Below, one piece after another: positions 24,590 through 33,793 of a DNA stretch of 64,000 bases. Each line of letters starts with the position of its first letter. Within the stretch, counting starts at the first letter, position 1. The notes under the pieces were generated by a model that made no database searches, was not told where the DNA came from, and worked only from the letters and a program-made list of their open reading frames with translations. The position numbers were made by a program, and so were the translations under genes. Source of the DNA: SIG607 sp045648445 (lineage in GTDB: Bacteria > Bacillota > Clostridia > Oscillospirales > Acutalibacteraceae); assembly GCA_045648445.1 (NCBI GenBank), contig JAZRNY010000009.1, forward strand, positions 1-64,000, given 5' to 3'.

Positions 24590-25649
24590 ATTTCTTAAAA
24601 AATGCTATACCTCTATTGAAGCATACGTTCCGGGTGAACAACCAAGGGATGGAGAGTATATAAAACTAAATACAAACGAGTCTCCTTTTCCTCCTTCACC
24701 CGGTGTTATAAACGCTGTAAGTTCGCAAGAGGTAATGAATTTAAGACTTTATTCCGACCCAACCGCAAAAGAACTAAAATGTTCTATTGCTTCGCTTTAC
24801 GGTGTAAACAGTGAAAACGTTTACGTTGCTAACGGAAGCGACGATATTTTAAACTTTTCTTTTATGGCATTTTCGGGCGAAAATGGTGAAGCAGTATTCC
24901 CACAAATCAGTTATGGATTTTACAAGGTTTTTGCTGAACTTTACGGAATAAAAACGGAACAAATTCCACTTAAAGATGATTTTAGTATTGACTATAAGGA
25001 TTATTTGAATAAGAATAAATTAATCGTAATAGCCAATCCGAACGCTCCAACAGGACTTACGTTAAGCCTTTTTGAAATTGAAGAAATTTTAAAGGCAAAC
25101 AAAGATAACGTTGTAGTTATTGATGAAGCATACGTTGATTTTGGCGGAGAAAGCGCCGTTAAACTTGTGCCGAAATATGATAATCTTCTAGTTTGTATGA
25201 CCTTTTCAAAGTCCAGATGTCTTGCAGGCGCCAGACTGGGTTTTGCAATCGGTAACAGCGAAATTATAAAAGATTTAGAATTAATTAAGTATTCTACTAA
25301 TCCCTATAATATTAACCGTCTTACCCTTGTTGCAGGAAAAGCGGCTATTGACGATAACGATTATTATGTTGATAAGTGTAAAACAATAGCGCAAAACAGG
25401 GAATATACCATAAACGAACTTAAAAAACTTGGCTTTTTCGTTACAAATTCAAAAGCAAATTTTGTGTTTGCCGAATGTGATTGGATTGACGGTGAAACAC
25501 TTTATAAAAAATTAAAGGAAAGAAAAATTCTTATACGTCATTTTAGCGGTGAAAAAATCAAAAACTTTAACCGTATTACCATAGGAACTTTAAGTCAAAT
25601 GGAAAGTTTTATTGAAAACGTTAAAATGATTAAGGAGGAAACAGTATGA
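24582..25649 (+). CDS. hisC: Histidinol-phosphate aminotransferase
   Basis: A 355-residue fold-type I PLP aminotransferase converting imidazole-acetol phosphate to histidinol phosphate. The N-terminal KLNTNESPFPPSPGV is typical of HisC, the cofactor contacts are in NPNAPTGL and VIDEAYVDFGG, and the PLP Lys lies in TFSKSRCLAGARLG. It overlaps hisD by 8 bases (ATGAGTAA) and hisB by 4. Some HisC proteins also act on aromatic amino acids; nothing here argues for that. Confidence 0.96.
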   Translation: MSKFLKKCYTSIEAYVPGEQPRDGEYIKLNTNESPFPPSPGVINAVSSQEVMNLRLYSDPTAKELKCSIASLYGVNSENVYVANGSDDILNFSFMAFSGENGEAVFPQISYGFYKVFAELYGIKTEQIPLKDDFSIDYKDYLNKNKLIVIANPNAPTGLTLSLFEIEEILKANKDNVVVIDEAYVDFGGESAVKLVPKYDNLLVCMTFSKSRCLAGARLGFAIGNSEIIKDLELIKYSTNPYNINRLTLVAGKAAIDDNDYYVDKCKTIAQNREYTINELKKLGFFVTNSKANFVFAECDWIDGETLYKKLKERKILIRHFSGEKIKNFNRITIGTLSQMESFIENVKMIKEETV

Positions 25650-26233
25650 GAAACGCAACTATAAAAAGAGATACTGCAGAAACACAAATCGAACTGTCGT
25701 TGAATCTTGACGGAAAAGGTGAAAGCGAACTTAACGTTCCTTGCGGATTTCTTACGCATATGTTGACTCTTTTTGCACGTCATTCGGGTTTTGATTTGAA
25801 AATTAAAGCAAATGGCGATACTTTTGTTGACGACCATCATTTAGCCGAAGATTTGGGTATTTGTCTTGGTAAAGCGTTTAAAGAATGTCTTGGCGATATG
25901 AAAGGTATTACCCGTTACGGATTTATGCTTTTGCCTATGGATGAAGCATTAATCGAGACTGCTGTAGATATTTCCGGAAGACCGTATCTTTCTTATAAAC
26001 TTGAAATTCCCACCGAAAAGGTAGGAAACTTTGATACCGAACTTGTTGAAGAATTTTTTATTAGTTTTACAAGAAATGCCGATATAACTCTTCACATTAT
26101 AAGCAGAGACGGAAAGAATTCTCATCACATAATTGAGGGTGCTTTTAAATCGGTCGCAAAATCTTTGCGCAAAGCGGTGGAAATCGACCCTCGTTTTGCA
26201 AATGAAATTCCTTCTACTAAAGGAGTTCTCTAA
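25646..26233 (+). CDS. hisB: Imidazoleglycerol-phosphate dehydratase
   Basis: A 195-residue monofunctional dehydratase that makes imidazole-acetol phosphate. The two manganese-binding motifs DDHHLAEDLG and SHHIIEGAFKS are intact. The N-terminal histidinol-phosphatase domain of the enterobacterial fusion is absent, so the phosphatase step must be done by another gene; none is seen in this operon. It overlaps hisC by 4 bases, and AAGGAGG precedes the ATG. Confidence 0.97.
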   Translation: MRNATIKRDTAETQIELSLNLDGKGESELNVPCGFLTHMLTLFARHSGFDLKIKANGDTFVDDHHLAEDLGICLGKAFKECLGDMKGITRYGFMLLPMDEALIETAVDISGRPYLSYKLEIPTEKVGNFDTELVEEFFISFTRNADITLHIISRDGKNSHHIIEGAFKSVAKSLRKAVEIDPRFANEIPSTKGVL

Positions 26234-26847
26234 TGATAGCGATTATTGACTACGGAGTTGGAAATTTATTTTCACTTTGTTCTTCTTTTAAATCTCTTGG
26301 CGCTGATATAATTGTTACGGGAAATATTGATGAAATCAAACGTGCAGATAAACTTATACTTCCCGGTGTTGGCGCTTTTAAGGATGCCGCCGACAAACTT
26401 CATTCTTTGGGTCTTGATAAAGTGATTAAAGAAGAAGTTGCAAAAGGCAAGGCGATTATGGGTATATGCCTTGGTATGCAAATGCTTTTTGAAAAAAGTT
26501 ACGAATACGGTGAGCACGAAGGACTGGGTCTTTTAAAGGGCGAGGTTATCGGTATGAACGGTACTATTCCCAATACCCTTAAAATTCCGCATATTGGATG
26601 GAATGCACTGCATTTTACGAAGGATAGTCCGTTGTTTAAATACATAAAAAACGATGATTGTGTTTATTTTGTTCATTCTTTTTATGCAAATGGTTGCGAC
26701 GATAGCCTTATAGCAACTGCAGAATACGGAAAAGAACTTACTGCTGCGGTTAATAAAGATAATATTTTTGGCTGTCAGTTCCATCCCGAAAAAAGCGGGG
26801 AAGTGGGTCTGAACATTTTAAAGGCGTTTTGTGAATGGGGAGAATAA
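26233..26847 (+). CDS. hisH: Imidazole glycerol phosphate synthase, glutaminase subunit
   Basis: A 204-residue class I glutamine amidotransferase that supplies ammonia to HisF. The nucleophile Cys is in GICLGMQML, and the catalytic His and Glu are in QFHPEKSG. IDYGVGNLFSL is the usual N-terminus. The ATG shares one base with the hisB stop (TAATG), with GGAG in front. HisH and HisF form a complex; hisA lies between them here, which is the common order. Confidence 0.96.
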   Translation: MIAIIDYGVGNLFSLCSSFKSLGADIIVTGNIDEIKRADKLILPGVGAFKDAADKLHSLGLDKVIKEEVAKGKAIMGICLGMQMLFEKSYEYGEHEGLGLLKGEVIGMNGTIPNTLKIPHIGWNALHFTKDSPLFKYIKNDDCVYFVHSFYANGCDDSLIATAEYGKELTAAVNKDNIFGCQFHPEKSGEVGLNILKAFCEWGE

Positions 26848-26850
26848 AAA

Positions 26851-27564
26851 ATGTTAATTTTTCCTGCTATTGATTTATATGGTGGAAAAGCCGTTCGTCT
26901 TTATAAAGGCGATTATAATAATATGACTGTTTATAGCGAACATCCTGAAGAAGTTGCGCTCCGTTTTAAAAAATGCGGGGCAACTAATCTTCATCTTGTT
27001 GACCTTGAGGGCGCTAGAGACGGTACTACACCTAATATTGAAACTATTAAAAAAATAAGAAGTATCACCGATGCGTTTATCGAAATTGGTGGCGGTATAA
27101 GAAGTTTAGAAACGGTTAAAACCTATATTGATGCAGGTATTGACCGTGTGATTTTAGGTACTTCCGCCGTCAATGACAGAGCGTTTCTTTTAAAAGCGGT
27201 TGATACCTATAAAGAAAAAATCGCCGTTGGTGTTGACATTAAAGATGGATTTGTGGCTATCAAAGGTTGGACCGAAAAATCCAATTTTGATGGTATTGAA
27301 TTTTGCAAAGAAATGCAAGATATAGGTGTAAAAACAATTATTTGCACTGATATTTCGCGCGATGGCGCTATGAAAGGTACTAATTTAGAACTGTATAAAA
27401 AACTAAATGATGAACTTTCTTTAAATGTAGTTGCTTCGGGCGGTGTTACCGATATGAGTGATATTGAAAATCTTGCAAAAATCGGTGTTTACGGCGCCAT
27501 TATAGGAAAAGCATATTACACCGGCGCTATTGATCTTAAAGAAGCGGTGGAAAAAGCAAAATGA
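26851..27564 (+). CDS. hisA: Phosphoribosylformimino-AICAR ribotide isomerase
   Basis: A 237-residue beta/alpha-barrel isomerase. The catalytic Asp near residue 8 is in PAIDLYGGK, the second near residue 130 is in GVDIKDG, and the phosphate-binding loops EIGGGIRS and ASGGVTDMSD are in place. It overlaps hisF by 4 bases and begins 3 bases after hisH. The adjacent HisF shares the same ancestral barrel. Confidence 0.97.
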   Translation: MLIFPAIDLYGGKAVRLYKGDYNNMTVYSEHPEEVALRFKKCGATNLHLVDLEGARDGTTPNIETIKKIRSITDAFIEIGGGIRSLETVKTYIDAGIDRVILGTSAVNDRAFLLKAVDTYKEKIAVGVDIKDGFVAIKGWTEKSNFDGIEFCKEMQDIGVKTIICTDISRDGAMKGTNLELYKKLNDELSLNVVASGGVTDMSDIENLAKIGVYGAIIGKAYYTGAIDLKEAVEKAK

Positions 27565-28319
27565 TTACTAAAAGAATTATTCCATGCCTAGACGTTAAAA
27601 ACGGCAGAGTTGTAAAAGGCGTTAACTTTCAAGGTTTAAACGACGTTTCTACTCCTGTTGAACTGGCGAAGTATTACAGCGAAAACGGCGCTGATGAACT
27701 TGTTTTTTATGATATTACCGCTTCCTTTGAGGGCAGACAACTATTTACCGATATTTTAAAAGAGGTTGCAAGTCAAATTTTTATACCCCTTACCGTTGGT
27801 GGCGGAATAAACAGTCTTGACGATTTTGACAGGGTATTAAAATGCGGTGCTGATAAAGTTAGCGTTAATTCGGGCGCTATCAGAAATCCTGCTTTAATCG
27901 GCGAAGCGGCTAAAAAATACGGCGACCAATGTGTTGTACTTTCGGTTGATATTAAAAGGGTAGATGGTGAGTTTCACGTATTTGCTAAAGGCGGCAGAGA
28001 GGACACAGGCATTGAGGCTATTAATTGGATTAAACGTGGTGTGGCTGACGGCGCAGGAGAAATAGTAGTTAATTCTATTGATACCGACGGTGTAAAGGGT
28101 GGCTTTGATTTAGAAATGTTAAGCGCAGTTTGCGATGCAGTTAACGTTCCCGTTATAGCATCCGGCGGTGCCGGTAACATTAATCATTTTATAGATTTAT
28201 TTAATACCTTACCTGACGTTGATGCAGGTCTTGCAGCGTCAATCTTCCATTTTGGCGAGGTCAAAATAAGCAAACTTAAAAATGAGTTAAATAAAAACGG
28301 TATAATTGTGAGGATATAG
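27561..28319 (+). CDS. hisF: Imidazole glycerol phosphate synthase, cyclase subunit
   Basis: A 252-residue barrel enzyme that joins ammonia from HisH with PRFAR, giving imidazole glycerol phosphate and AICAR. The N-terminus KRIIPCLDVKNGRVVKG carries catalytic Asp11; the second Asp, near residue 130, is in LSVDIKR, and TVGGGI and ASGGAGN bind phosphate. The start overlaps hisA (ATGA). AICAR feeds into purine synthesis. Confidence 0.97.
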   Translation: MITKRIIPCLDVKNGRVVKGVNFQGLNDVSTPVELAKYYSENGADELVFYDITASFEGRQLFTDILKEVASQIFIPLTVGGGINSLDDFDRVLKCGADKVSVNSGAIRNPALIGEAAKKYGDQCVVLSVDIKRVDGEFHVFAKGGREDTGIEAINWIKRGVADGAGEIVVNSIDTDGVKGGFDLEMLSAVCDAVNVPVIASGGAGNINHFIDLFNTLPDVDAGLAASIFHFGEVKISKLKNELNKNGIIVRI

Positions 28320-28321
28320 AT

Positions 28322-28975
28322 ATGTTTAATATTGATGAACTTAAATTTGATGAAAAAGGACTTATTCCTGCTATAGTTGTTGATGCAGACTCTAAAAAGG
28401 TTCTGACACTTGCTTATATGAATAAAGAAAGCCTTAAAATTTCTATGGAAAAGGGACTTACTTGTTTTTATAGCCGTTCCCGTCAAAAACTTTGGTTAAA
28501 GGGAGAAACAAGCGGAAACTTCCAGCATATAGTATCAATTACCGCTGACTGCGATAAAGACGCTTTAACTGTTGTGGTTAAAAAGGACGGCCCTGCTTGT
28601 CATACGGGTAACGATACCTGCTTCTTTAATGAAGTATGGCAGAGTGACGAACTAAGTGAATTTTCTACCGAAGGTCTTTACGCTTTACTCGAAGGCAGAA
28701 AGAAAGACCTTCCCGAAGGCTCTTATACAACCTATCTTTTCCAGAAGGGTATTGATAAAATCCTTAAAAAAGTCGGTGAAGAATGTACCGAAGTAATAAT
28801 CGCAGGTAAGGCTAACGATAAAGAAGAAACAATTTATGAGGTAGCCGACCTTATGTATCACGTAATGGTTATGATGGTTGAAATGGGCATCAGCGTAAAC
28901 GATATCAGAAACGAACTTGCCTCCCGCCACGTAATTGATAAAAAAGTAAAACAAGAAAAAATGACAGGTAATTAA
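28322..28975 (+). CDS. hisI: Bifunctional phosphoribosyl-AMP cyclohydrolase / phosphoribosyl-ATP pyrophosphatase
   Basis: A 217-residue fusion (HisIE) catalysing steps two and three of the pathway. The N-terminal cyclohydrolase has TCFYSRSRQKLWLKGE, the metal ligands in DCDKDAL and the Cys in GPACHTG. The C-terminal part from about residue 120 is an all-helical MazG-like pyrophosphatase with GEECTEVIIAGK and YEVADLMYH. It closes the operon two bases after hisF, and a terminator follows. Confidence 0.96.
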   Translation: MFNIDELKFDEKGLIPAIVVDADSKKVLTLAYMNKESLKISMEKGLTCFYSRSRQKLWLKGETSGNFQHIVSITADCDKDALTVVVKKDGPACHTGNDTCFFNEVWQSDELSEFSTEGLYALLEGRKKDLPEGSYTTYLFQKGIDKILKKVGEECTEVIIAGKANDKEETIYEVADLMYHVMVMMVEMGISVNDIRNELASRHVIDKKVKQEKMTGN

Positions 28976-28978
28976 AAT

Positions 28979-29013
28979 TAAGACGGTAAAGAGAATTTCT
29001 TTGCCGTCTTTTA
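28979..29013 (+). terminator. Terminator of the his operon
   Basis: AAGACGGTAAAG pairs with CTTTGCCGTCTT (one T-G pair), followed by TTTATTATTA. Confidence 0.85.
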
Positions 29014-29143
29014 TTATTACAAAAGTGTCACTAACATTGTCTTGAAATAAATAATATGATATATTTTTTTATAGGGTATTTTAGGGAACAGCGAAACTCA
29101 CAAGGAGGACTTGATTTCAACATTAAATTTAAAAATCATTTTC

Positions 29144-29172
29144 TTGACATAATAACGCCGGTATTATAAAAT
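29144..29172 (+). promoter_or_regulatory. Promoter of the 2-hydroxyacid dehydrogenase gene
   Basis: TTGACA and TAAAAT are spaced by 17 bases, 32 bases before the ATG. The preceding 130 bases after the his terminator hold no gene I can support, although an AAGGAGG occurs at 29102-29108. Confidence 0.65.
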
Positions 29173-29203
29173 TAGTCAGTAAAAATATAATGGAGTGAAA
29201 TGT

Positions 29204-30148
29204 ATGAAAATTGTTATTACTGATGCTTCTACCGTTACAAGCGGAGATATTTCCTTTGACGTTTTTAATAAATATGGTGATGTTACTATTTATGATTTGA
29301 CCGCACCCGAAGAAATTGCGGAACGCATTAAGGATGCGGATATAGTGCTCTGCAATAAAACCCCTATAACAAAAGAAGTTATGATGGGTGCTAAAAACTT
29401 AAAATTCGTTGGCTTATTTGCAACGGGCTTTAATAACGTAGATATTGAATATGCGCACAGTAAAAACATTACCGTTTGCAACGTGCCGTCCTATTCTACC
29501 GAAGCGGTAGCACAGCACACCTTTGCACTGATTTTAGAACTTCTTTGTCGAGTAAGTGACTATAACAAAACCGTTAAAGAAGGGGATTGGGTAAAAAGCC
29601 GTACCTTTTCATATTTTCCGATTCCTTTATACGAACTTTGCGGAAAAACTATCGGTCTTGTAGGTCTTGGAAGCATTGGCTCAAGGGTTGCTGATATAGC
29701 GTTGGCTTTCGGTATGAAAGTTCTTGTTTATAAACGTACCAAAATCGAAGACGACAGAATCGAACAGGTAAGCTTTGAAGAATTACTCGAAAGAAGCGAT
29801 ATAGTTTCACTCCATTGTCCTCTTAACAAACAAAGTGAAAAGCTTATGAATAAAGAAGCTTTTGACAAAATGAAGGACGGCGCGGTGTTTATTAATACGG
29901 CGCGTGGTGGAATTGTTGACGAAATGGCGTTAAGAGATGCTTTAATTTCGGGAAAACTTCTTGGCGCAGGTCTTGACGTATTAACAAAAGAACCTATGGA
30001 TAAAGATTGTCCTTTGCTTAACATAAATAATTGCATAATTACCCCTCATATTGCTTGGGCAGGGCTTGAAACAAGAAAAAGACTTATGGGGGTAGTAACT
30101 GCGAATATTGAAGCATTTATTGGTGGAAAACCTATTAATACAGTTTGA
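29204..30148 (+). CDS. D-2-hydroxyacid dehydrogenase (glycerate dehydrogenase-like)
   Basis: A 314-residue NAD-dependent enzyme of the SerA/HprA family, with a flavodoxin-like substrate domain split around a Rossmann domain. NAD binding is at LVGLGSIGSRVA; the catalytic Arg lies in NTARGGIVDE, and the catalytic His in TPHIAWAG. There is no ACT domain, so it is not a full-length SerA, and the residues look closest to hydroxypyruvate/glycerate reductases. The exact 2-ketoacid is not readable. ATG 29204 follows TGGAGTG; an upstream start at 29195 is rejected. It stands alone between two promoters. Confidence 0.9.
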   Translation: MKIVITDASTVTSGDISFDVFNKYGDVTIYDLTAPEEIAERIKDADIVLCNKTPITKEVMMGAKNLKFVGLFATGFNNVDIEYAHSKNITVCNVPSYSTEAVAQHTFALILELLCRVSDYNKTVKEGDWVKSRTFSYFPIPLYELCGKTIGLVGLGSIGSRVADIALAFGMKVLVYKRTKIEDDRIEQVSFEELLERSDIVSLHCPLNKQSEKLMNKEAFDKMKDGAVFINTARGGIVDEMALRDALISGKLLGAGLDVLTKEPMDKDCPLLNINNCIITPHIAWAGLETRKRLMGVVTANIEAFIGGKPINTV

Positions 30149-30172
30149 CATATTTAGTATTTGTGGTATAAT
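30145..30172 (+). promoter_or_regulatory. Promoter of typA, overlapping the upstream stop codon
   Basis: TTGACA and TATAAT are spaced by 16 bases. The -35 includes the TGA stop of the dehydrogenase gene, and there is no terminator between, so read-through is also possible. Confidence 0.75.
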
Positions 30173-30209
30173 ATTTTAGTTAACTAACTGTAAAAAAGGA
30201 AGTCTTAAA

Positions 30210-32030
30210 ATGGCAAAAATCGAAAATTTACGCAACGTTGCAATTATAGCCCACGTTGACCATGGTAAAACTACACTTGTTGACCAACTTTTAAAACAAA
30301 GCGGTACTTTTAGAAGTAACGAAGTAGTTGATGAAAGAGTAATGGACTCAGGCGATCTTGAAAAAGAAAGAGGCATTACAATTCTTTCTAAAATAACAAG
30401 TGTTTATTATAAAGATATAAAAATTAATATCGTTGACACTCCCGGACATGCTGATTTCGGCGGTGAGGTTGAACGTATTTTAATGATGGTAGATGGCGTT
30501 GTACTTTTGGTAGATGCTTTTGAAGGTTGTATGCCTCAAACTCGTTTCGTTCTTAAAAAAGCATTGGCTCTTGGTAAAAAGGCTATCGTTGTAGTAAACA
30601 AAATTGACAGACCTATGGCTCGTCCTGCTGAAGTTGTTGACGAAGTGCTTGATTTGTTTATCGAACTTGGCGCCGATGACAACCAGATAGAATTCCCGGT
30701 AGTATATGCTTCGGGCAGAGACGGTTACGCTTCCTTTGACGAAACACCCGGTACTGATTTACAGCCATTGTTTGACACAATAGTTAAAGAAATTGATGCC
30801 CCCGAAGGCGAAATTGATAAACCTTTACAAATACTTTTTTCAAATATTGAATATGACGAATATCTTGGCAGAATAGGCGTAGGCAGAGTTGAACGCGGTA
30901 CCGTTAAAAGCGGTGAAACGGTTGTACTTTCGCACCGCGATGGAACAACAACTACTACCCGTATTGCAAAACTGTTTATGATTGAAGGTCTTCGTCGTAT
31001 AGAATGTGAAAGCGCAAAGGTTGGCGATTTAATTCAAGTTGCAGGTGTAAACGACCTTAACATAGGTGAAACTGCCTGCAGTCCAAGTTGCGTTGAGCCA
31101 TTGCCTTTCGTTAAAATAGACGAGCCTACTCTTTCAATGAACTTTATGGTAAATAATTCTCCCTTTGCAGGAAAAGACGGTAAATTCGTTACCTCCCGTA
31201 ATCTTCGTGACCGCCTTTTCAAAGAGGTTGAAACCAACGTCAGCCTTCGTGTTGAAGAAACCGATTCGGCAGATACCTTTAAGGTGTCGGGCAGAGGTGA
31301 ACTCCATCTTTCCATTCTTATTGAAACTATGAGAAGACAGGGCTATGAATTTCAGGTTTCTCCTCCCGAGGTTATTTATAAGCACGAGGATGGCGTATTG
31401 CTTGAACCTATTGAGCTTCTTATGATTGAGGTTCCCGAAGAATACGTTGGAGCCGTTATGGAAAGACTCGGTACCAGAAAAGCAGAAATTAAAAATATGG
31501 GTACCCGTGAAGGCGGTTCTTCACACCTTGAATTTTTAATTCCTTCCCGTGGACTACTTGGATATAGAAGTCAATTTATGACCGATACTAACGGTAATGG
31601 TATTATGAGCCATGTGTTTTCAAGTTATGAACCATTTAAGGGCGAAATCGAACAAAGAAACACGGGTTCTATTATAGTTCATGAAGACGGCGAATCTACC
31701 GGCTACGGTTTATTTAATACGCAAAGCCGTGGCAGATTATTTATAGGTCCGGGTGTACCTGTATATGAAGGTATGATTGTTGGCGAAAATCCCAAAAATG
31801 AAGATATTGTTTGTAACGTATGTAAGAAAAAACAACTTACAAATACCCGTGCGGCAGGTAGCGATGATGCTTTAAGGCTTGTTCCACATTCTGTTTTAAG
31901 TCTTGAACAGTCCTTAGAATTTATTAAAACTGATGAATTGGTTGAAATTACTCCTAAAAATATCAGACTTCGTAAACGAATTCTTAATAAAGAACTTCGT
32001 ATGAAGGCGGAATCGAGAAACAAAAAATAA
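30210..32030 (+). CDS. typA: Translational GTPase TypA/BipA
   Basis: A 606-residue ribosome-associated GTPase that helps 50S assembly and stress adaptation. The G1 motif is AHVDHGKTT, G2 lies in ERGITI, G3 is DTPGHADFGGEVER and G4 is VNKIDRP. EF-G-like domains III and V follow, then the BipA-specific C-terminal domain. It is full length for the family. AAGGAAG precedes the ATG. The stop shares one base with the next gene. Confidence 0.98.
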   Translation: MAKIENLRNVAIIAHVDHGKTTLVDQLLKQSGTFRSNEVVDERVMDSGDLEKERGITILSKITSVYYKDIKINIVDTPGHADFGGEVERILMMVDGVVLLVDAFEGCMPQTRFVLKKALALGKKAIVVVNKIDRPMARPAEVVDEVLDLFIELGADDNQIEFPVVYASGRDGYASFDETPGTDLQPLFDTIVKEIDAPEGEIDKPLQILFSNIEYDEYLGRIGVGRVERGTVKSGETVVLSHRDGTTTTTRIAKLFMIEGLRRIECESAKVGDLIQVAGVNDLNIGETACSPSCVEPLPFVKIDEPTLSMNFMVNNSPFAGKDGKFVTSRNLRDRLFKEVETNVSLRVEETDSADTFKVSGRGELHLSILIETMRRQGYEFQVSPPEVIYKHEDGVLLEPIELLMIEVPEEYVGAVMERLGTRKAEIKNMGTREGGSSHLEFLIPSRGLLGYRSQFMTDTNGNGIMSHVFSSYEPFKGEIEQRNTGSIIVHEDGESTGYGLFNTQSRGRLFIGPGVPVYEGMIVGENPKNEDIVCNVCKKKQLTNTRAAGSDDALRLVPHSVLSLEQSLEFIKTDELVEITPKNIRLRKRILNKELRMKAESRNKK

Positions 32031-32929
32031 TGAATATTATAATTCTTGATCTTGAATGGGATAGCGCATACAGCGTTAAAAATCAAAAATTCATAAATCA
32101 AATTATACAAATAGGTGCAGTTAAACTTGATAGTCAATGCAATATTGTAGAGACCTTTTCGGTTATGGTTAAAAGTGCGCTTTCAAAAAAACTTACCAGA
32201 CGTTTTGTTGAGTTAACAGGTATTACAAGTGATGAAATGCGAAAAGGCGTTCCGCTTGTTAATGCCGTTGAAGCGTATAATAACTGGGCAGGGAAAGATA
32301 CTCTTACGATGACGTGGAGTACAAGTGACCTGTATACTATTATTGAAAATTGCAGATATTTGTTAACTCCTTCAACGCGTTTTCATATTGAAAAGTATGC
32401 AGATTTGCAAAGTTACGTTCAAAATGAAATGCGAAGCGTCGGTTTTGAACTTAAATCTCAGATTTCTCTTTCAAATGCAGCTGAACTTTTAGGAATATCG
32501 GCGGAGGGATTAGAACTTCATAATGCTAAAGACGATTGTCTATTGTCGGTAGCGTTATTAAAGCGTTTTTATAACAGTGATAAAATGCAAAACTATATTA
32601 AAGATGCTGCTAATCCCGAATTTTTCAGACGCTTATCCTTTAAATCTTATACACTATCTAATATTAAAGATGATAAAATTAAGCCTGAACACCTTGTTTT
32701 TATATGTGACAAATGCAATAATACTGCAAAATGCGTTACGGGTTGGAAATATAGAAACGGATGGTTTTCTGCTAATTTCAGATGTAGTGAATGTAAAAGA
32801 ATGTTTATAGGCAGAGTGTCATTTAAAAAGACTTTTGACGACCTTTTGGTTAAAAAGAAAATACTTGAACCAAAAGCGGTAGAAAAGAAGGATGAAAATG
32901 CTGTGCAACCAGTGCCCGAGACGGTGTAA
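32030..32929 (+). CDS. DEDDh 3'-5' exonuclease with C-terminal zinc ribbon
   Basis: A 299-residue protein. The first 185 or so residues are a DnaQ-like exonuclease: Asp and Glu in ILDLEWD, a middle Asp region, and His-x4-Asp in LHNAKDD. The C-terminal part carries two CxxC pairs, Cys226/Cys229 and Cys252/Cys255, spaced as a zinc ribbon that may bind nucleic acid or protein. It resembles KapD-type exonucleases rather than the polymerase subunit. The ATG overlaps the typA stop by one base, so the two are co-translated, and the 3' end overlaps the radical SAM gene by 32 bases. Its substrate is unknown. Confidence 0.85.
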   Translation: MNIIILDLEWDSAYSVKNQKFINQIIQIGAVKLDSQCNIVETFSVMVKSALSKKLTRRFVELTGITSDEMRKGVPLVNAVEAYNNWAGKDTLTMTWSTSDLYTIIENCRYLLTPSTRFHIEKYADLQSYVQNEMRSVGFELKSQISLSNAAELLGISAEGLELHNAKDDCLLSVALLKRFYNSDKMQNYIKDAANPEFFRRLSFKSYTLSNIKDDKIKPEHLVFICDKCNNTAKCVTGWKYRNGWFSANFRCSECKRMFIGRVSFKKTFDDLLVKKKILEPKAVEKKDENAVQPVPETV

Positions 32930-33752
32930 CGCAGAACGTAATGAGTTTATAGGAAACGGATATTGCGGTATGCCATTATATCCCGTCGTTGCGAAATATA
33001 TGCTTCATTTCGGCGAAGAACCCTCAATTAGCGGTGAAAATGGGAGCGGTACTGTTTTCTTTTCGTCCTGCAGTTTAAACTGTGTTTTTTGTCAGAATGA
33101 GGAAATAAGCCACAAACGAAAAGGTGAAAGAATAACACCAACGCGTCTTGCCGAGATTTTTAAAGAACTTGAAGAAATGGGCGCTCATAATATTAATCTT
33201 GTTAATCCTACTCATTTTATTTGGGCAATAAAAGAAGCGCTTAATATTTACCGTCCAAAAATCCCACTTGTGTATAACAGTTCCGGATATGATGATTTTT
33301 CCGTTATTAACGAAAATATTTTTGATATTTATTTAATGGATTTAAAATATGTTAGTAGCGAAAAATCTTTAAAATACAGTGGTGCCGCAGATTATTTTGA
33401 AAACGCTCAAAAAGCGATAAAAACTGCATATTCTTTAACGGGCAAACCACAGTTTGATGAAAAAGGTATTATGCAAAAGGGACTTATCGTTCGCCATCTT
33501 GTATTGCCTCTTTCAACGAAAGAAGCGATAAAAGTAGTCGATTGGTTCAGTGAGAACACACCTGACGCCGTGCTTAGCATTATGTCGCAGTACGTTCCCT
33601 TGGCAAAAGCAGAAAATTATCCCGAAATCAACAGAAAAATTACAAATCGCGAATACGAAAAGGTACTGACGTTTGTTATGAATAAAAATTTTGAAAACGT
33701 ATATATTCAGGAAAGAAACAGCGCTACTACCGAATTGATTCCTGATTTTTAG
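32898..33752 (+). CDS. Radical SAM protein, PflX-like (COG1313 type)
   Basis: A 284-residue radical SAM enzyme with the cluster motif CSLNCVFCQN (CxxxCxxC) preceded by a second Cys group, CNQCPRRC, at the N-terminus. Its sequence resembles the PflA-like proteins grouped as PflX or COG1313, whose partner is mostly unknown. ATG 32898 has AAGGA six bases upstream; ATG 32892 would overlap that site. It overlaps the exonuclease gene. No glycyl-radical enzyme is adjacent, so activation of a distant lyase, or another modification, remains open. Confidence 0.85.
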   Translation: MLCNQCPRRCNAERNEFIGNGYCGMPLYPVVAKYMLHFGEEPSISGENGSGTVFFSSCSLNCVFCQNEEISHKRKGERITPTRLAEIFKELEEMGAHNINLVNPTHFIWAIKEALNIYRPKIPLVYNSSGYDDFSVINENIFDIYLMDLKYVSSEKSLKYSGAADYFENAQKAIKTAYSLTGKPQFDEKGIMQKGLIVRHLVLPLSTKEAIKVVDWFSENTPDAVLSIMSQYVPLAKAENYPEINRKITNREYEKVLTFVMNKNFENVYIQERNSATTELIPDF

Positions 33753-33793
33753 TAAGTATTTAATCTTTAAAAAAAAGATAAGGAGAAATTTAT

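Noticed and set aside
29040..29143. Possible small gene behind AAGGAGG at 29102
   Set aside because: The only frame it could start is a 13-codon TTG frame with no further support.
31703..32137. Reverse-strand frame across the end of typA
   Set aside because: It is a shadow of typA and the exonuclease gene, with no ribosome site, promoter or recognisable domain.
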